From Breviolum minutum Mf 1.05b.01 (lineage: Eukaryota > Sar > Dinophyceae > Suessiales > Symbiodiniaceae), in the NCBI GenBank assembly GCA_000507305.1, contig DF240454.1, forward strand, positions 78,732 to 142,731: DNA of 64,000 bases, in the 5' to 3' direction. Under the pieces are notes generated by a model. That model was not told the origin of the DNA. It worked only from the letters and a program-made list of their open reading frames with translations, and did no database searches. The translations under genes were made by a program, and so were the position numbers. This document shows positions 35,191-48,200 of this stretch, one piece after another. Positions within the stretch are counted from its first letter, which is position 1. Each line of letters starts with the position of its first letter.

Positions 35191-35967
35191 GCAACGGGGT
35201 GCGACTTCAACCCTTGAGAGGTACTGCGGATCCTCAAGGGCGTTAATATACACCCCTCGCAAGAGAATAACGTGCGAACATCCGACCATATCTACCAGGA
35301 GCGCAAGAAGTCATTACCAAACAGGATTTCAAAATACCAAAGCAAAACCTATGCAAGATATGGAGTAAAATATTCCAAGATAGACGTCGTATATCATGTA
35401 TAAACATCCGCCGCATCCCGTGATCACGCCTCTTTTTCCTCAGCAATGACGAGTAATTAACAAGGCTTTATGGCAAATAGCTTTGGTAAATCCTATTCAA
35501 AGAGACCTGCTTCTCAGGCATTGCCACTGACGAAGCCCTACTTCGGTTTCAAACACCAGAACAAACTGCATACACCAAACCTGCCCCGAGCGCTAAAAGC
35601 AAACACATGTACATGCACGGTCCCAACGCACGGTCAGGATTTGACACTTGCCCGCAGCTGCATCGCCTCTATCTTTTTGACCGCACAGAAATACCGGAAA
35701 TATCAATAATTTCGTCACATTGGGTGTGTGTGTGTGACTATGAATGTATGAATGTCCCCGATTTTGCGAAAATCTCGGCCCAAGTCATGCTTTTCCGGAA
35801 AAAGTGTTGCCGCAAAACTCAATGTTGGCCTTTGTCGGTTCATAGGCATCAGATGGCGTCAGTGAATCAGGTTCCAGCAATGTCGAGGACAGATGAGGGT
35901 TGATCAAAATTCTTTCCAGAACAAGAGTTAACTCTTGCTCTGGAAAGCGCCATCTTCGCTGAACAAA

Positions 35968-36384
35968 CTACTTTCGGGAAACTTTCGCGAACTCCATTCT
36001 GAACTTTAACGGAATTATAGGTGTGTATACAGTGGAAAATTTGATGGATAACAATCCTTGATGAGGGACATTCGAGCCACTGTCAGAATACATTTGTGCT
36101 GCTGCACATTCAGATTTGGCCTTTTGTGCTTCCGGTCTTTGTCCTTGCTCACCTTCATCTGTCAGTTCCCACACCCAAACTACAAACCAACCGCCGTCAA
36201 GAGAAGGCCGTATTTCGCCAATGCTGTAGCAAACTTTCGCGAAAAAAACGTCGGTAATGCAACCTTCCAACAAGTTTGTCCCTGGAAGACCTAGCAACAA
36301 GGAAACAGATTGGAACCGCAACCACCATGGCAATGGAAAAATCAAATGCCTATTCATAGACTTTTGCCAAAACTTTAGCCACAA
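35968..36384 (-). CDS. Possible - strand coding region, unknown
   Basis: A 138-codon open frame includes ELTDEGEQGQRPEAQKAKSE. An overlapping - strand frame with an ATG (MKVSKDKDRKHKRPNLNVQQ) is about equally protein-like, so the frame is uncertain. No family was recognised. TTTCGCG motifs lie at its edges. Confidence 0.2.
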   Translation of the reverse strand: MWLKFWQKSMNRHLIFPLPWWLRFQSVSLLLGLPGTNLLEGCITDVFFAKVCYSIGEIRPSLDGGWFVVWVWELTDEGEQGQRPEAQKAKSECAAAQMYSDSGSNVPHQGLLSIKFSTVYTPIIPLKFRMEFAKVSRK

Positions 36385-36459
36385 AAAAACAACTCGAACA
36401 AAAGCTTTCGCGGAGGCTGTTCATTGGCATATCCACTGGCCCTACACATTCTGAATCAT

Positions 36460-37845
36460 TCTGAACCCCTTACATCGACCATTGCGGACCTATACCCTAA
36501 AGAACGCTGAAGAACAGAACCCCCAAAGAAACCGAAAGAACCCTCAAGAACCCTGTAAAGTTGAGAGAAACCACTGGTTGGTTGATGGCGAGGAAACTCA
36601 ATGGTGGGTCGATACCAATGGTTTGTTGATGGGCGAACTATGCATACAATTATAACATTACGCTACTACATGTGTTCATCTCATCGCAAAGCATAAGATA
36701 CCTGGAGGGTCTGTAACATGCAATCCATGAGCTTACTCCCTGTAGGCACCAATCCCAGACCCAGAACCCTCCAGCCCTTTCCATCGTGTCCAAATCATGC
36801 CGGTGTGAACCACCGTGCCCAAACACTTGGAAGCAGAAGCTGGTCCTGCTGTGATTCGTGGCCAACAGTGTGTACTGATCTTGTAAAACCTTTCATGAAT
36901 AAAGTGCCCCTCTTTGTTCTCTAAAGGTCATCCCCCAGAATCCAAGAATGAATCCAACACGATTTATTTGAGAACTTCTTGTGATCTTCTTGTGGATCAG
37001 AAATGAGTGAAGCTCGACTTGAAACATGAAAACAAAGGGGACTACGGGCACTACGGAGTATGGACATTTTTTTGAATCATTGAACTTGGAGTTGTGACAG
37101 CCAGCAAGCTACCTTTTGGTGTGAGAGAAAGCTTGAATTGCGAAAATCCTACAGCAAAACATCAATCATCTTGTCCTCCATATTGAAGTATTTTAGCTTC
37201 GCCGCCATCCTCTTTGCTTGCAAAAGATCCGCCTTCCATAGTTGCCAAAAACATCCAAAAACGTTTTTGGTATGGGTCGCCATCATAAGAGGGGGGTCTT
37301 AGCTGAACGGAGAAGACAGTATCTCAAACACAACATGGCAAGAAGTGCCAAGCAAACGACTACATGCATCAGTTTAAGATGACAGTTGGGCCTGCAGCAA
37401 TGAGCGAATTATGTGGATCCTTTGAGAACCTCGCGGTGTACCTTTCATTCCAATGTCAAAGCCAGTTGGGAGACTTGCTCGTTGATCGTTGTGAAGCAAT
37501 CCGCAACTGACTTCTGCTTCTGAAGCTCTTAAGTTGGCCCTACAACGTAGCCGCAATGCACTGCACTGCCATTCTTGAAACAACCTTCCCGGTTTTGCAG
37601 TTCAATGTACCTTAACTTCTTTTTTCATCCATTTTCTTGGTAGTTACTGCTGTCAACAATGACTCATCCCAATGGATGCCCAACTCATCCCACGGCTCAC
37701 AGGAAGCAAGCTGGCTCCTCGACTCGCCAAGTCGAGCAGGCCGAAGATACCATCAAGGCACCATATGTAGAGTTGATTCATGTAATACAAAAATGATTTA
37801 GATATATTTGAAAAGATATTTCTATATACTCTATTTGCATTGTCT

Positions 37846-37902
<57 letters not shown>

Positions 37903-39800
37903 CCAACCAACCAACCAAGCAATCAATCAATCAATCAATCAATCAATCAGATCGATCAAATCGATCAGATCGGTCAGGAATTTTGACATTGACCAGGAAC
38001 ATGGTCATGATATTAATTGCCATGATGTTTACCGTTATCACGTTTAATCACAATGGTAATGAATCATACTCATGATAAATCATAATAGCATATAATAGCA
38101 ATCTTTATCATCACCTTTGTCCCATCATCCACACTATCAGCAGAACGCCAGACTTCAATGATCTCCTGTGGTCCCGAAGAACGCCAGGGTATCACCTGTC
38201 AACAACAGGTGGTGGTTGTTTGCATGATTGAACAACCATTGTGAAATTATCTGCTGAGCACAGCTCTAAGGAGTGGGTGTTTCCTGACAGAAATTCTTAC
38301 CGATCAAGGGAATTCAAATCGATGCTACTGAAAATGGTGGGATCCACAAACCATCTACAGTACCTTGCCTCAAGAACTGAAGCATTCAACAATGGGTTAT
38401 CTGTGGCTAGGTACACAAAAAAAAATTGGGAACATTCCAGAGTCAAATCACTCAACTGCTGTGGGTTTTGGACTCCGAAGCTAGACTGGATGCTTTTTCC
38501 GTGTTTTTCAATGAATATCCGCCACTGGAGCCCCTAATCATCACCAATTCAGCTCCAAAGCTGTTGCAAATTGGGGTCCATCTCCAACCTTCCACCTACC
38601 CTACCCAACCACAGCAAAACACCATTTCCTACCGGATCTTGCCGCCTTGATTCGCTGCTCTTGTGCAAGGTCCCAAAGCTCCAATGGGTTCTGGCCAGTC
38701 GTTTGAAACAAAATATGAGTCATGAGACAACTCACCTTCGATTTGAGAATGTAGTTCGTTACTAGTTTCTGAAGAAATATAAGATAATATGGTAATCTGT
38801 AGTAATCTATGGTAATCTTATTATGTATATAATGGTTTGTGTTAATATGTTTCCTTGCACCAGCTATATGGTAGGTGTAGATTTGATACAGTAAATGAAA
38901 TGCACTCATGATACTCTCTCTCTCTCTCTAGATTCCATCTTGTCTTCATATATGTTGCTTAAGTGTTGCCGCCAAAAGCTACCAATCCAAAGAGATCGGA
39001 TGGATGATGGATGCTGATGAGAACACCACCGAACGAGAGGTCATGCTGCCCTCACCTGGTCTCGATAGCTGCCAGTCAACAAATGCCGGCCGTCCGAGGA
39101 GACATCCTTAGCAAGGGGTCTGGGGGCTGCTTAGGGGAAAGGGGGAGATTGCAGTCTGATAGGCTCTATAGATTGACCAGGCTAAACAAAGAACCAAGTG
39201 AAACATCAACCAATGTTGATCCATATAGAATTAATCCTGTTCTAGTCTTGAATGATGGTGCTGGGACAAGCTTCACATTCCATAAGGTTGCGCTCAATCA
39301 CACGCAATCAAATACGTCAAGTGCTTTATATAAATGTTACAGACATATTACAGCAATGTATCAAGCCGCTTTTTTGGACGGTTCTGAAAACTTTCCTGAA
39401 CTCCGGCATAGTCAAAGTTACCTTTGAACCACCTGCAAACACATTTAACCTTGGTAAACCCAAACCAAATGGATGTATGTCTTTTTGGATCACCCGTAAA
39501 TCCAGTCAAAATTCAATCTTTTCTTTAACTTTGGGAATGCAACAATAAACAACCGAAACAGCCAACAACTCCAGGCTCCCCGGCCAAAGAATCACCACAA
39601 ATGTGGGGTCCCAGGATAGCTTTCACTGCATGCCCTTCAAGGATGAAAAACCCGGGTTTTCACAACAATACTGTACTGTCTGTTAAAAAGGCTGAAATCT
39701 AACATCAAAACAAGTACCCGAAGTTAACGTATTGCAATGGAGTTACCTTTTCCACTGTTTTTTGTGCCTAAAACTTCTGGGGGTATGGATTCGCATCTGA
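36460..39800. other. No convincing gene
   Basis: Short open frames on both strands, the AATC array (37847-37949) and a CT run (38915-38930). A + frame at 39011-39427 is the longest here but has no motif and no supporting splice context. Confidence 0.35.
37847..37949. repeat. (AATC)n microsatellite with AACC interruption
   Basis: About 25 tetranucleotide units, interrupted by a block of AACC units near 37901-37917. Confidence 0.95.
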
Positions 39801-39829
39801 TGTTGTTGCTATGGTCCCATCGGCAAGGT

Positions 39830-40075
39830 TTGGTCACGAAAAAAATAAAACTTCATTGACGCGACTTTGTCGTGACTTGTTGCCCCATTGAAATTGTAGT
39901 CTTCCCTTCCTCCATGGATCATCACCAACATGAAACTAAGATCAGCTTCAAGGATCGATCCAAGCTGGGCGAAAGCACCTGCACGCAAGTCCCAATATTG
40001 AACCTTACCACGCTTCACACGTTGTTTCACTTGATGACAACTTGCTGTGAGGTTGACATCTATGGTCGTTGAAAT
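39830..40075 (-). CDS. Possible - strand exon, unknown
   Basis: The frame reads VKQRVKRGKVQYWDLRAGAF, then ILEADLSFMLVMIHGGRED. It lies downstream, in transcription order, of the FkbM-like segment and could be a further exon of that gene. Only composition supports it. Confidence 0.22.
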
Positions 40076-40955
40076 CCAAGCCTTCAAGATATAACTTGAA
40101 CTGTCTGAACATTTCTAGTCTCGGGTAGGGTTGAGGGAAAAGAGAAAGAGAATCCAAGCTTTGAAAGCGTACACTAACAAAATTGCTTGAACACTATGCT
40201 CCAGTTTAGGCACACGTGATGGAACAAACGGCAAAAACAACTGGATTGACACGGGTTCAGTTGGTACAGTAAACATAGTATTTGTTTTGTACCATTAAGT
40301 CAATCATATCAACATGCATATACAGTATATATAATACCATATATCATATAAATCATACAAACAAAACATTGATGATCTATACTCTATACATACTTTGTGT
40401 CATGTTCATCTATCTGTCAACTCCTTTTCCACTTCAACCAAGAACCCCGGCGGAGTTATCCCAACCGCCACTGACCAATGCCCAGGGCCTCACACCACCA
40501 AGGCTTAGAATATCTTCACGATGATTTTTACGCATCTTGGGTGTCTTTCATATTTGATATATAAATATATAAAAAAACATGTAGGGGCATCAACAAATTC
40601 AACCAGAACATATTAAGAGTTTCCAAGAATGCCAAACGCATATATACAAAAATAAAAAATATGGAATGTGAGAGTTTCCAAAAACTTCTGCAATATATTA
40701 TACATATCCTTAAATTCGGGCAAGTCAAACTGAAATACATTGCTGATTTCTTTGCTGCTTTTCATTTTTGTGACTAAGTTGAATACGAAAACATCTGAAG
40801 GAAAAACATGAAATTTGGACAATGTTTGATTGCTTTAAATCTTTCTCTTCCAATACTGAATATAAATAAATCTGAAGGGAAACTACCATCCATTTTAGGG
40901 TGCCTTCCTATCGTAGTCATTTCTCATGAAACCGAAAAGAAGCAGGTCAAGTGCT

Positions 40956-41615
40956 TCAACCTTGACTCCGACGGCATTTTGATGTGTTGGCAGTTTTTTG
41001 GCTCCTGGACGGATTGGTGACTTCATTAACTTGACATGCGGCGGCCTCTACCTCAGGTTTCTCCTCAACAAGTATTACCAAAACGTACTCGGATCCCTCA
41101 CTATCTACCTTACTGAACTGCACGGTTGCGGAGGCATCCGAAAGCTGCTTCAGTTGCTTCAACAACGTTGAATTTGATGCAGCGCCTGATCCCACACCAT
41201 CATGCCTCTCAAACTCCATATCCTTTTCCTCAACAAAAGCAGCAAACGGGTAAATGTGAACCAGTCGGCCTCTTTTTGAATATGTTTCCTCCAATTTCTG
41301 CAGACGTGGTCGCAATTGCGGACATGGGTTCCATACCCAGGACACACAGCTCAGTCTCGACCCCAGGCCGGCGTCGTTCTTGCGCATTGCCGAATTGCTG
41401 GTCAAACAGCTTGATGATTGGAACGTCTTTGTACTTTATTCTGGCTCGTAGAACTTGCGAACTTGAACTCCAATGTTGCTGCCCACATCCATATAAATCC
41501 TTTTGCATTTGCAAAGCCATGAGGGGCTGCCATTGCCATAAGTAGCTGCATCCGTGGTCACCATGGTGTCAATCTCAGCATCACCGGCAACCATAAGGCC
41601 GGCAGTTTAGATGAT
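40956..41615 (-). pseudogene. FkbM-type methyltransferase-like segment with frame breaks
   Basis: Read 5' to 3' on the - strand, family-like sequence continues across three frames. First comes IYMDVGSNIGVQVRKFYEPE (the D-V-G-x-N-I-G SAM-binding motif) running into TAA. Then KYKDVPIIKLFDQQFGNAQE to CVLGMEP follows in the next frame. Then CPQLRPRLQKLEETYSKRGR to VHIYPFAAFVEEKDMEFE, and a Glu-rich tail ending in TGA at 40956, follow in the third. No intron fits the breaks, which fall near 41455 and 41330. The family assignment rests on the DVGSNIG motif and the later G-x-E-P motif. It is either a decayed copy or a real gene with assembly indels. Confidence 0.5.
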
Positions 41616-41629
41616 CGCAGTCATTCATT

Positions 41630-42236
41630 AATGCTCCGTTCCACGAAGCGGCGGAAGGCGTTGTGCGTGTGTCGCAGCGTCCGCGGCTGCAGGAGGGCGA
41701 CGAGGAGTGGGTCATGGCAAAGGGCAGGGAGACATCGATCTCCCTGCCCATCGTCCATGACCCACTCCTCGTCGAGAATGGCCGCGGAGGCGTCTCAGGG
41801 CGGGCATACCGCTGCACAGGCCGCGGCCTCGACCGGCTTCCGGCTCAACCTGCAAGCCGAATTCGACATGACCGTGACCAAACTCAGACACTGCCTTGAC
41901 ACCAAACTCCGCTGACTTCTCGGCCTTCTTCTCGTTCCCATTAACCAAAGTCTGCCACCGCCAAAAACTTCGGGATGCCGCCATAGCTTGAGGCCTTGGC
42001 GAAGTGGTCGAAGAATTTGTTGGACGTCTTGTCGAAGAGATGGCGCTGGAGCTGCTCAAGTTTCAAATCATGAAACATTTCCACCAATCTTCCAACCCTC
42101 AAGGCTCACGGCTGCTTTGGGCTCAACATGTGCAGGGCATTTTCTTCAGCATTTTCCAACAGTTCCACCAAGATGGGAAGCACCATCGGATTGCCTTGCT
42201 AAGGACGGGACAAAATCTGAGAAATGAGAGTCTTGG
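41630..42236 (-). CDS. Coding-like GC-rich - strand stretch, unknown
   Basis: The - strand reads LVEMFHDLKLEQLQRHLFDK, then NKFFDHFAKASSYGGIPKFL, then VADFG and TAA (about 42090-41945). A shifted frame continues with AEKSAEFGVKAVSEFGHG, then another with ILDEEWVMDDGQGD to HNAFRRFVERSINE and a stop near 41625. It sits between the PPR exons and the FkbM-like segment, so these may all belong to one gene with frame breaks. It contains a 35-bp palindrome (41698-41774). + strand open frames here look like shadows. Confidence 0.35.
41698..41774. repeat. Palindrome with 35-bp arms
   Basis: The left arm (41698-41732) begins CGACGAGGAGTGGGTCATGG. The right arm (41739-41774) is its reverse complement apart from a few mismatches. 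The spacer is only about 6 bases, so a long cruciform or hairpin is possible. Confidence 0.85.
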
Positions 42237-42242
42237 GCTTGG

Positions 42243-45200
42243 TCACTCCACATGGCCAGAAACCCGCACACCAGACCCGTTGTTTCCCCTTCCACAACCG
42301 CCAAAACATGCCGAAAGAGTGACAACAAAATGTGCAACCAAAAATGTGACCGAGATACCCTGCTCCAATGCATCAGCTGCGCTGCTCAAACAGACGGCAT
42401 TGGTTTCACTTTCTTTCAGGTCTTGCAAAAGCTCAAGGACGACAGGCCAAGCGACGGAACGACCACAGGCACTAAAGGTGGCACTGTAGCTGATGACCTC
42501 GCGGGGGTCCAGTGACACCCAAAAAAACGCATGGCTTTTCCCAAAAAGGTTTTTGAAGACATCATCTTAAACACATTTGGTTTTGGGATTGGAGAATTTT
42601 TTGAAGGAATTTGTCCCCTTTTGAACTGTATTTTTGATGTTGGGAAAGGAGGGATCCAATGTAACAATCAATGAGAATTGAATTGTGTCATTCTGTGTAA
42701 AAGTAGAAATTTGGGAACAGCAATGCGCCATGGAATTCATCTACGTAATGAGTGTACAACATTGTACATTCCCACATGACAATACACACGCTTATGATTA
42801 CAAATGAACTCCTTAAGTTTCTTTGTGGCTCTTTCCTCACCTAAAGGCAAGCTGGTAACACATTTCAACTGCCAAGCTGCGTTGGCTGACAATTTTACAA
42901 AGTGCATCTGATGTAGGATCTCCACTGCCAACTGCCACTGTGATGCTTTCTCACCTGAACAAAAGTTTACATTGACAGTTTTTTTGTGATTCCAGTAGGA
43001 TTTCAGTACATGGTATGCCATCATTCCCATGAGCAAAAGTGCGAAGGGTGTGATGACCATTTATATCTGGATTCATCGTTTGACATTAGAACATGCACGC
43101 TGCACCAACGTCATTTGCCACTAAAGGTGCTGCCAAAAAGAGAAGGAACAAACATTGCAAAATATCTCACCAAATGCATTTAGATAACACATCTATAGAG
43201 AGCTCAACCACGAAAAAAATACACAAAACAACAAATCACACAATCTCAAAAAGTAAAACAACAAGTGAATCACACGAACACAATGCCCACAGTGAAGTTC
43301 TGCAGCAAAGTGGCAAACACTAATCAGACTGTTGTAGCTCAACACATCTGGAGACATCTCAGATCTTCCTTTGAGTTCTTTCAAGATCTGCACTGCAGCT
43401 TGCCATTGTCCCCATCCTTCACCTACAACTCCACAGAATGTTGGATCAAAAATCTTGAAACATTGAAACAACATAAATATACAAACAAATCAACAACATC
43501 TTACTCCGGTCCAGGTCCTTTCCATGATGATTAATATTATATCTCAAACATATTTGATCCCTTTCCCCATTCTGGAAACCAAAAACATGTAGAGCATTCT
43601 GTTCCATTGAGTATCTTAATATATACCCCTTAGCTACTGAAAACTCTTCAAAGGAAACCATCCTTTTCCAGTTTATGGCCGTTGAAGCTTTCCAGATTTC
43701 CACCACCAAGTCACATGCGCTGATTGCTGCATTGAAGGTAATCACATTGGGCAGCACCTTCAGGGAATTTCCGGGTCTTCTGTTTGGCAAACTCCCAGCT
43801 TAACTGCCATTCGTTTTTTGGGTATCGACGTGTGCCAATAAGTTCTGGTACTAACAAAATTGGTCTCAAATCTCTATCATAACTTGTAAGCCTGTCAAAA
43901 CAAGAAAAATACTGCAGTGTCCAACAATCTCATGCAAGAAGCCATCACTCATACCCTCCAGCAAACAAACACATCACTGGAAAATCACCTTCTTTAATAG
44001 GAGATACATGCATCTTGAAATGCTTCTTTTTCCATCGTAATGTTAATCTTATGGTGATTTTGGATTTTTATGGATTTTTTACCTTCAAAATGATTCCTTC
44101 CAAGTCTGCCCCAAGCCTCAACTTCACTCATGTAGCGCAATAGCTCCAAGGCGTTTTGCCATTCTGCAGCTTTCTCACAGGCACTGATGGCACTGCTAAA
44201 AGTTACCACATCCAACAGCCTTCGATGAGCCGCATGCAACAGCAGGCGAAGGCCTTGTTGCCAATCACCTGGGATAGCAAACTCCAAATGAGGCACAACA
44301 AAAAAAACCTTACTACTTTCCATTATACTGGTTGGTTTATAGGGATCCTTAGAATGGCTTATTATAATCCCCATATAACTGGGTAGTATAATCCCCTATA
44401 CAACCTAAACAACCAGGGTGCTTTTCATTGCTCAAATGATTCACATGAAAGCTGAAACATCATTTCTATCTTAATCATCCAGGGTGGTTTTCTTAAACTA
44501 CTGGATAAGTTACGTGCATATAGAGTACCATGAAATCTTGTATCCTTCATGCTATGAAATTATGTATCCATGCACTTTATAGGCAATGGTCTTGTGGAAT
44601 CAGATCGTCGGTACGGATTGAACTGACTCCACCATCACTGAAGCCTCTAGATGCATCAACAAAGTCTTTCTTGGCAAAGAATGGTCAAGACATATCATTG
44701 CAAATGGCACATCACCATCATTTCCATCCTCGGCACATCAGCTCCTCTCACAGGCAGCCAAGATACAGCTCCTCTCACAGGCAGTGATAGCAGTTGCAAA
44801 AATGATCAAATCTGGTTGCAGGTGGATACGGTCCATCTCAGCCAGTAACTCCAATGCCACGAAACCTTGACTTGTTTTCGCCTCAGAGGTGTTTCGGTGT
44901 TTCATCCTTGGCTTGTTCTACTAACACTGCCTACTTTAAAGGCTCAAACCAAACTGAAGGCAGAAACAGTGCCAAAAAACAGTATGGGTTCTGTTCTGCT
45001 TGATTTGATTGCTGGATTTCAACTCCTCCTTTCTGTCTTGTCCAAGATTCAGAAACTACTAACATTGAACATTCCAGTGCTTCAAAACCAAGGAGCACAA
45101 GCACAAATGGCGCTTCCAAAAGACACCACATCAGGCAAGATTTCATCCTCCGGCATTTTGGAAAGCAACAATAATGCAAGTTGCCAGCGGCCGGCTTTTT

Positions 45201-48200
45201 CGCAAGCTGCTATGGTGCCTGTGAACGCCACCACATCGGGTGTCCTACATGTCCAACTCTCTCTCAAAAATTGAATGGCCAGTTGCCATAGGCTGGAACG
45301 TTCACATGCCGTAATGACACTACTGTAGCTGATGGTGTCTGGTTGTACATCTGACAGGAGGAGTTGCAACACTTGGCATGCAGCTTGCCACTTCGAAGCC
45401 TTTGCACAGGCACTAATAGCACTGTTGTAGGTAAAAATGTCGGACTCAACCTCAATGGACTCAATGGATCCAATGGATCACAGGAATGGCCAAGAATACT
45501 TTCAGGATACTAAAGAAGAAGTACTGTAGCATATAGCATCATATAGCCCTCTTGCAGTTATAATAATATATATGTGTATATAATATATATAATATCTACG
45601 GCGGTATGTAATTACATCATTTTTAGTACCCTCTACATTCCATTGAACCGAGGCAAGGGACTTGGTGAAGTGCCAGGCACAACACATCCAGGGCCACATG
45701 CCACATCGTGGTTTTTTCACAGGCGGTCACAAGGGTGCTATAAGTATAAACCTCAACAGGCTGGTGGGTCAATCTCTTCCCATCCCTGTGGGTTGCAGTT
45801 GTTTTTTTGGAAATCAATTGTTTGTACCTGTCATTGATTTGGGATAGAACATATTCGTCGTTCCATGTCATTCACAGATGCTCCTTTGATTATGGTCAAT
45901 AAATGTCAATAAGCGCCACCCAGTCAAGTGAGACTTACGTTCAGTTGAAGTATTTTTTTCGAAGAAGACTTGCCAGAAACTTAGACACATTGTCAAAATC
46001 GGATTGTTCATTGTAAACGCCTTTTGGAGATCTTTGTGCTGCTTGATCAGTTATTAAATAGGACATCATGAACAAACCGACAATCTAGCTTGAATTCGAC
46101 CGTTGTTTCAAAGGAAGACCAACTGATCAGCTGGTCTAGAAACACAATCGAGCGAACTTGTAACCATGACTCCACTTGTCGAATCCGAATCGAATCCACA
46201 ATGGAACTCTATATGTTTGTCCTAAGGAGCTCTAAGACTTAAAACACTATCCAAACCCTCAGAATTATCAATCTAAGCGACATCTGCAAGACTCTCATCT
46301 TGCAACTCCACCAGCATTTCTAAAGCACCAAACCATCGAGAGGCACGATCAAGGGCACTCAGCCCTGAGTTCCTACAGTAAGGCCATGACTACGACCGGA
46401 TCAATACATGCATTTTGCCCTACAAATGGTCACTGAAATCCAAAAATGCTTCATCGAAATCCTGAAAATCGGAATGATGGAGTTCGATCTTCCTTGAAAC
46501 TTATTCATGTCCAACTTCTTTCAGTTCTACCGGGCTATACTCTGGTAAACTGACAATGAAAACCATTTCCAGTAGATCAGTACCTCTTGAAATAGTCTGT
46601 TTTCTACTGGCATGTTTATTGGAGTGAATCCTTTTGGTACCACCCTGATAATAGGGTTTCAAGATTCAATCACAAGCGACTTTCCCTGCTGGATGTGGCC
46701 ACCGTTGAGAACCCGCATGATAAAATCATTGTGAACATGTCTGAAATACATAGCTGCCTGAGATTTCCATCATTGTTTACTAAACGGCATTTGACAGGAA
46801 ACATGGTGCTGTTCCACCATTTTCCATCGCCATCTTAGATTAGCTGATTACCCTCACAATTTTCTTACATAGAGTTTTACACTATAGGCACCGTGGGTCT
46901 GAAGTGACTTCTGTTAAGCTGTCTTTTGGCAAGTCATTGAAAGCCCAGTGTCAGCACCACTGAGTTGTCCGTGGGACCACGTGTCCTCGGGCTGAAACAT
47001 ATTTCCACAATGAAATGGAAAGTCTATAGAAGATCTATGAAAACATATCCAGTAATTCTGTATCACAAATCATACATCTCACAACTTATAATCATATCAT
47101 ATAAATAATACATTACTTTTGGAAAACATCATGGCATCCCAACTGAAGATTCTTAATGCAGCGGCTAAGCTATAGGCCCATAGTATCGCTACGAGCTGAT
47201 TCTGCCAAGCTTCAGCCATAAAGATCTTAAGAGTTGCAGCGTTACTGGCCATGCATACGATTTTACACAAGCACTGAGACTTCCACTGGCAGCATACGAT
47301 GAAGCTGTGATCGGATGTTCAGCAAATCCTTCTTGAAAAAGATGCAGAGCATGGAGCCATTGCCTGCAAATTTAAATGCTGGAGCATGGACAAGACTGAA
47401 AGGTGCATATTCGAAGTGTCTCTCTCTCTCTCTCTCTCTGATGTAATTTACTTAATCATATATCAATTGTAATAATTGTAATTATCAATATACTTAAGTA
47501 AGTATCATACATGTATCCTGGTTTTGCACGTGGTTGTCACCTGAGTGAGTTGTGTCTGCATGGATTTGGACCATGCCATGCTTCCCTCTAATTCGGAATC
47601 TAAAAGACACACACACACACCACAATTCCCACACCCAAATCAATCAACTACATAGGTCGACAGAATGCACAACACGATTCAAGGCATCCAATGATTTCTT
47701 GATCGCTCATGCTCACTGCAATCGATACATATCAACTACCAACCCTCCAAGCCTTCCCCTTTCACATGCTCCAATAGTCTGACAGCAGTTGCGTACTTCC
47801 TGATCTCTGGTGATTTCCTGGACTGTATGCTGGAATCCATATAGCAAGTCAATGGCATTTTGCCAGGCCCCACGGGCCCCACGTTCTTGGAATCTGCGAA
47901 GGTGATCCGAAATGGTGGGAAAAAACTGAAGCACAGTGGCGTTTGTCAAAAAGAACGGTTTTTGAACCAACTTGCTGCGATCAAGTCATCCAAAGAAAGG
48001 ATGTATATAAGTTCATATACATCTTCAAAAGATCCATCTTCAATCCCTCTTCACAGTTGCAACATCCAAGTTTTGTGTTGAATGTAAGTAAATCATCCTA
48101 AGAAAATAGGTATTATATAGTTCTGATGTTGTTGCATATCATAGTGGCAAGGCGGGTGCTTGCCCCACGACCCCAGTCCACACCAACTCTGAAGTTCCGA

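Noticed and set aside
36650..36924. Overlapping open frames on both strands
   Set aside because: Neither frame looks like a protein or has splice support.
39011..39427. 138-codon + strand frame
   Set aside because: No motif, no convincing splice context, and composition not clearly protein-like.
41631..41915. + strand frames over the GC-rich block
   Set aside because: Shadows of the - strand coding-like sequence and of the palindrome.
42004..42489. 161-codon + strand frame
   Set aside because: It is antisense to PPR-like and FDHFAKASSYGG-type coding on the - strand, which fits better.
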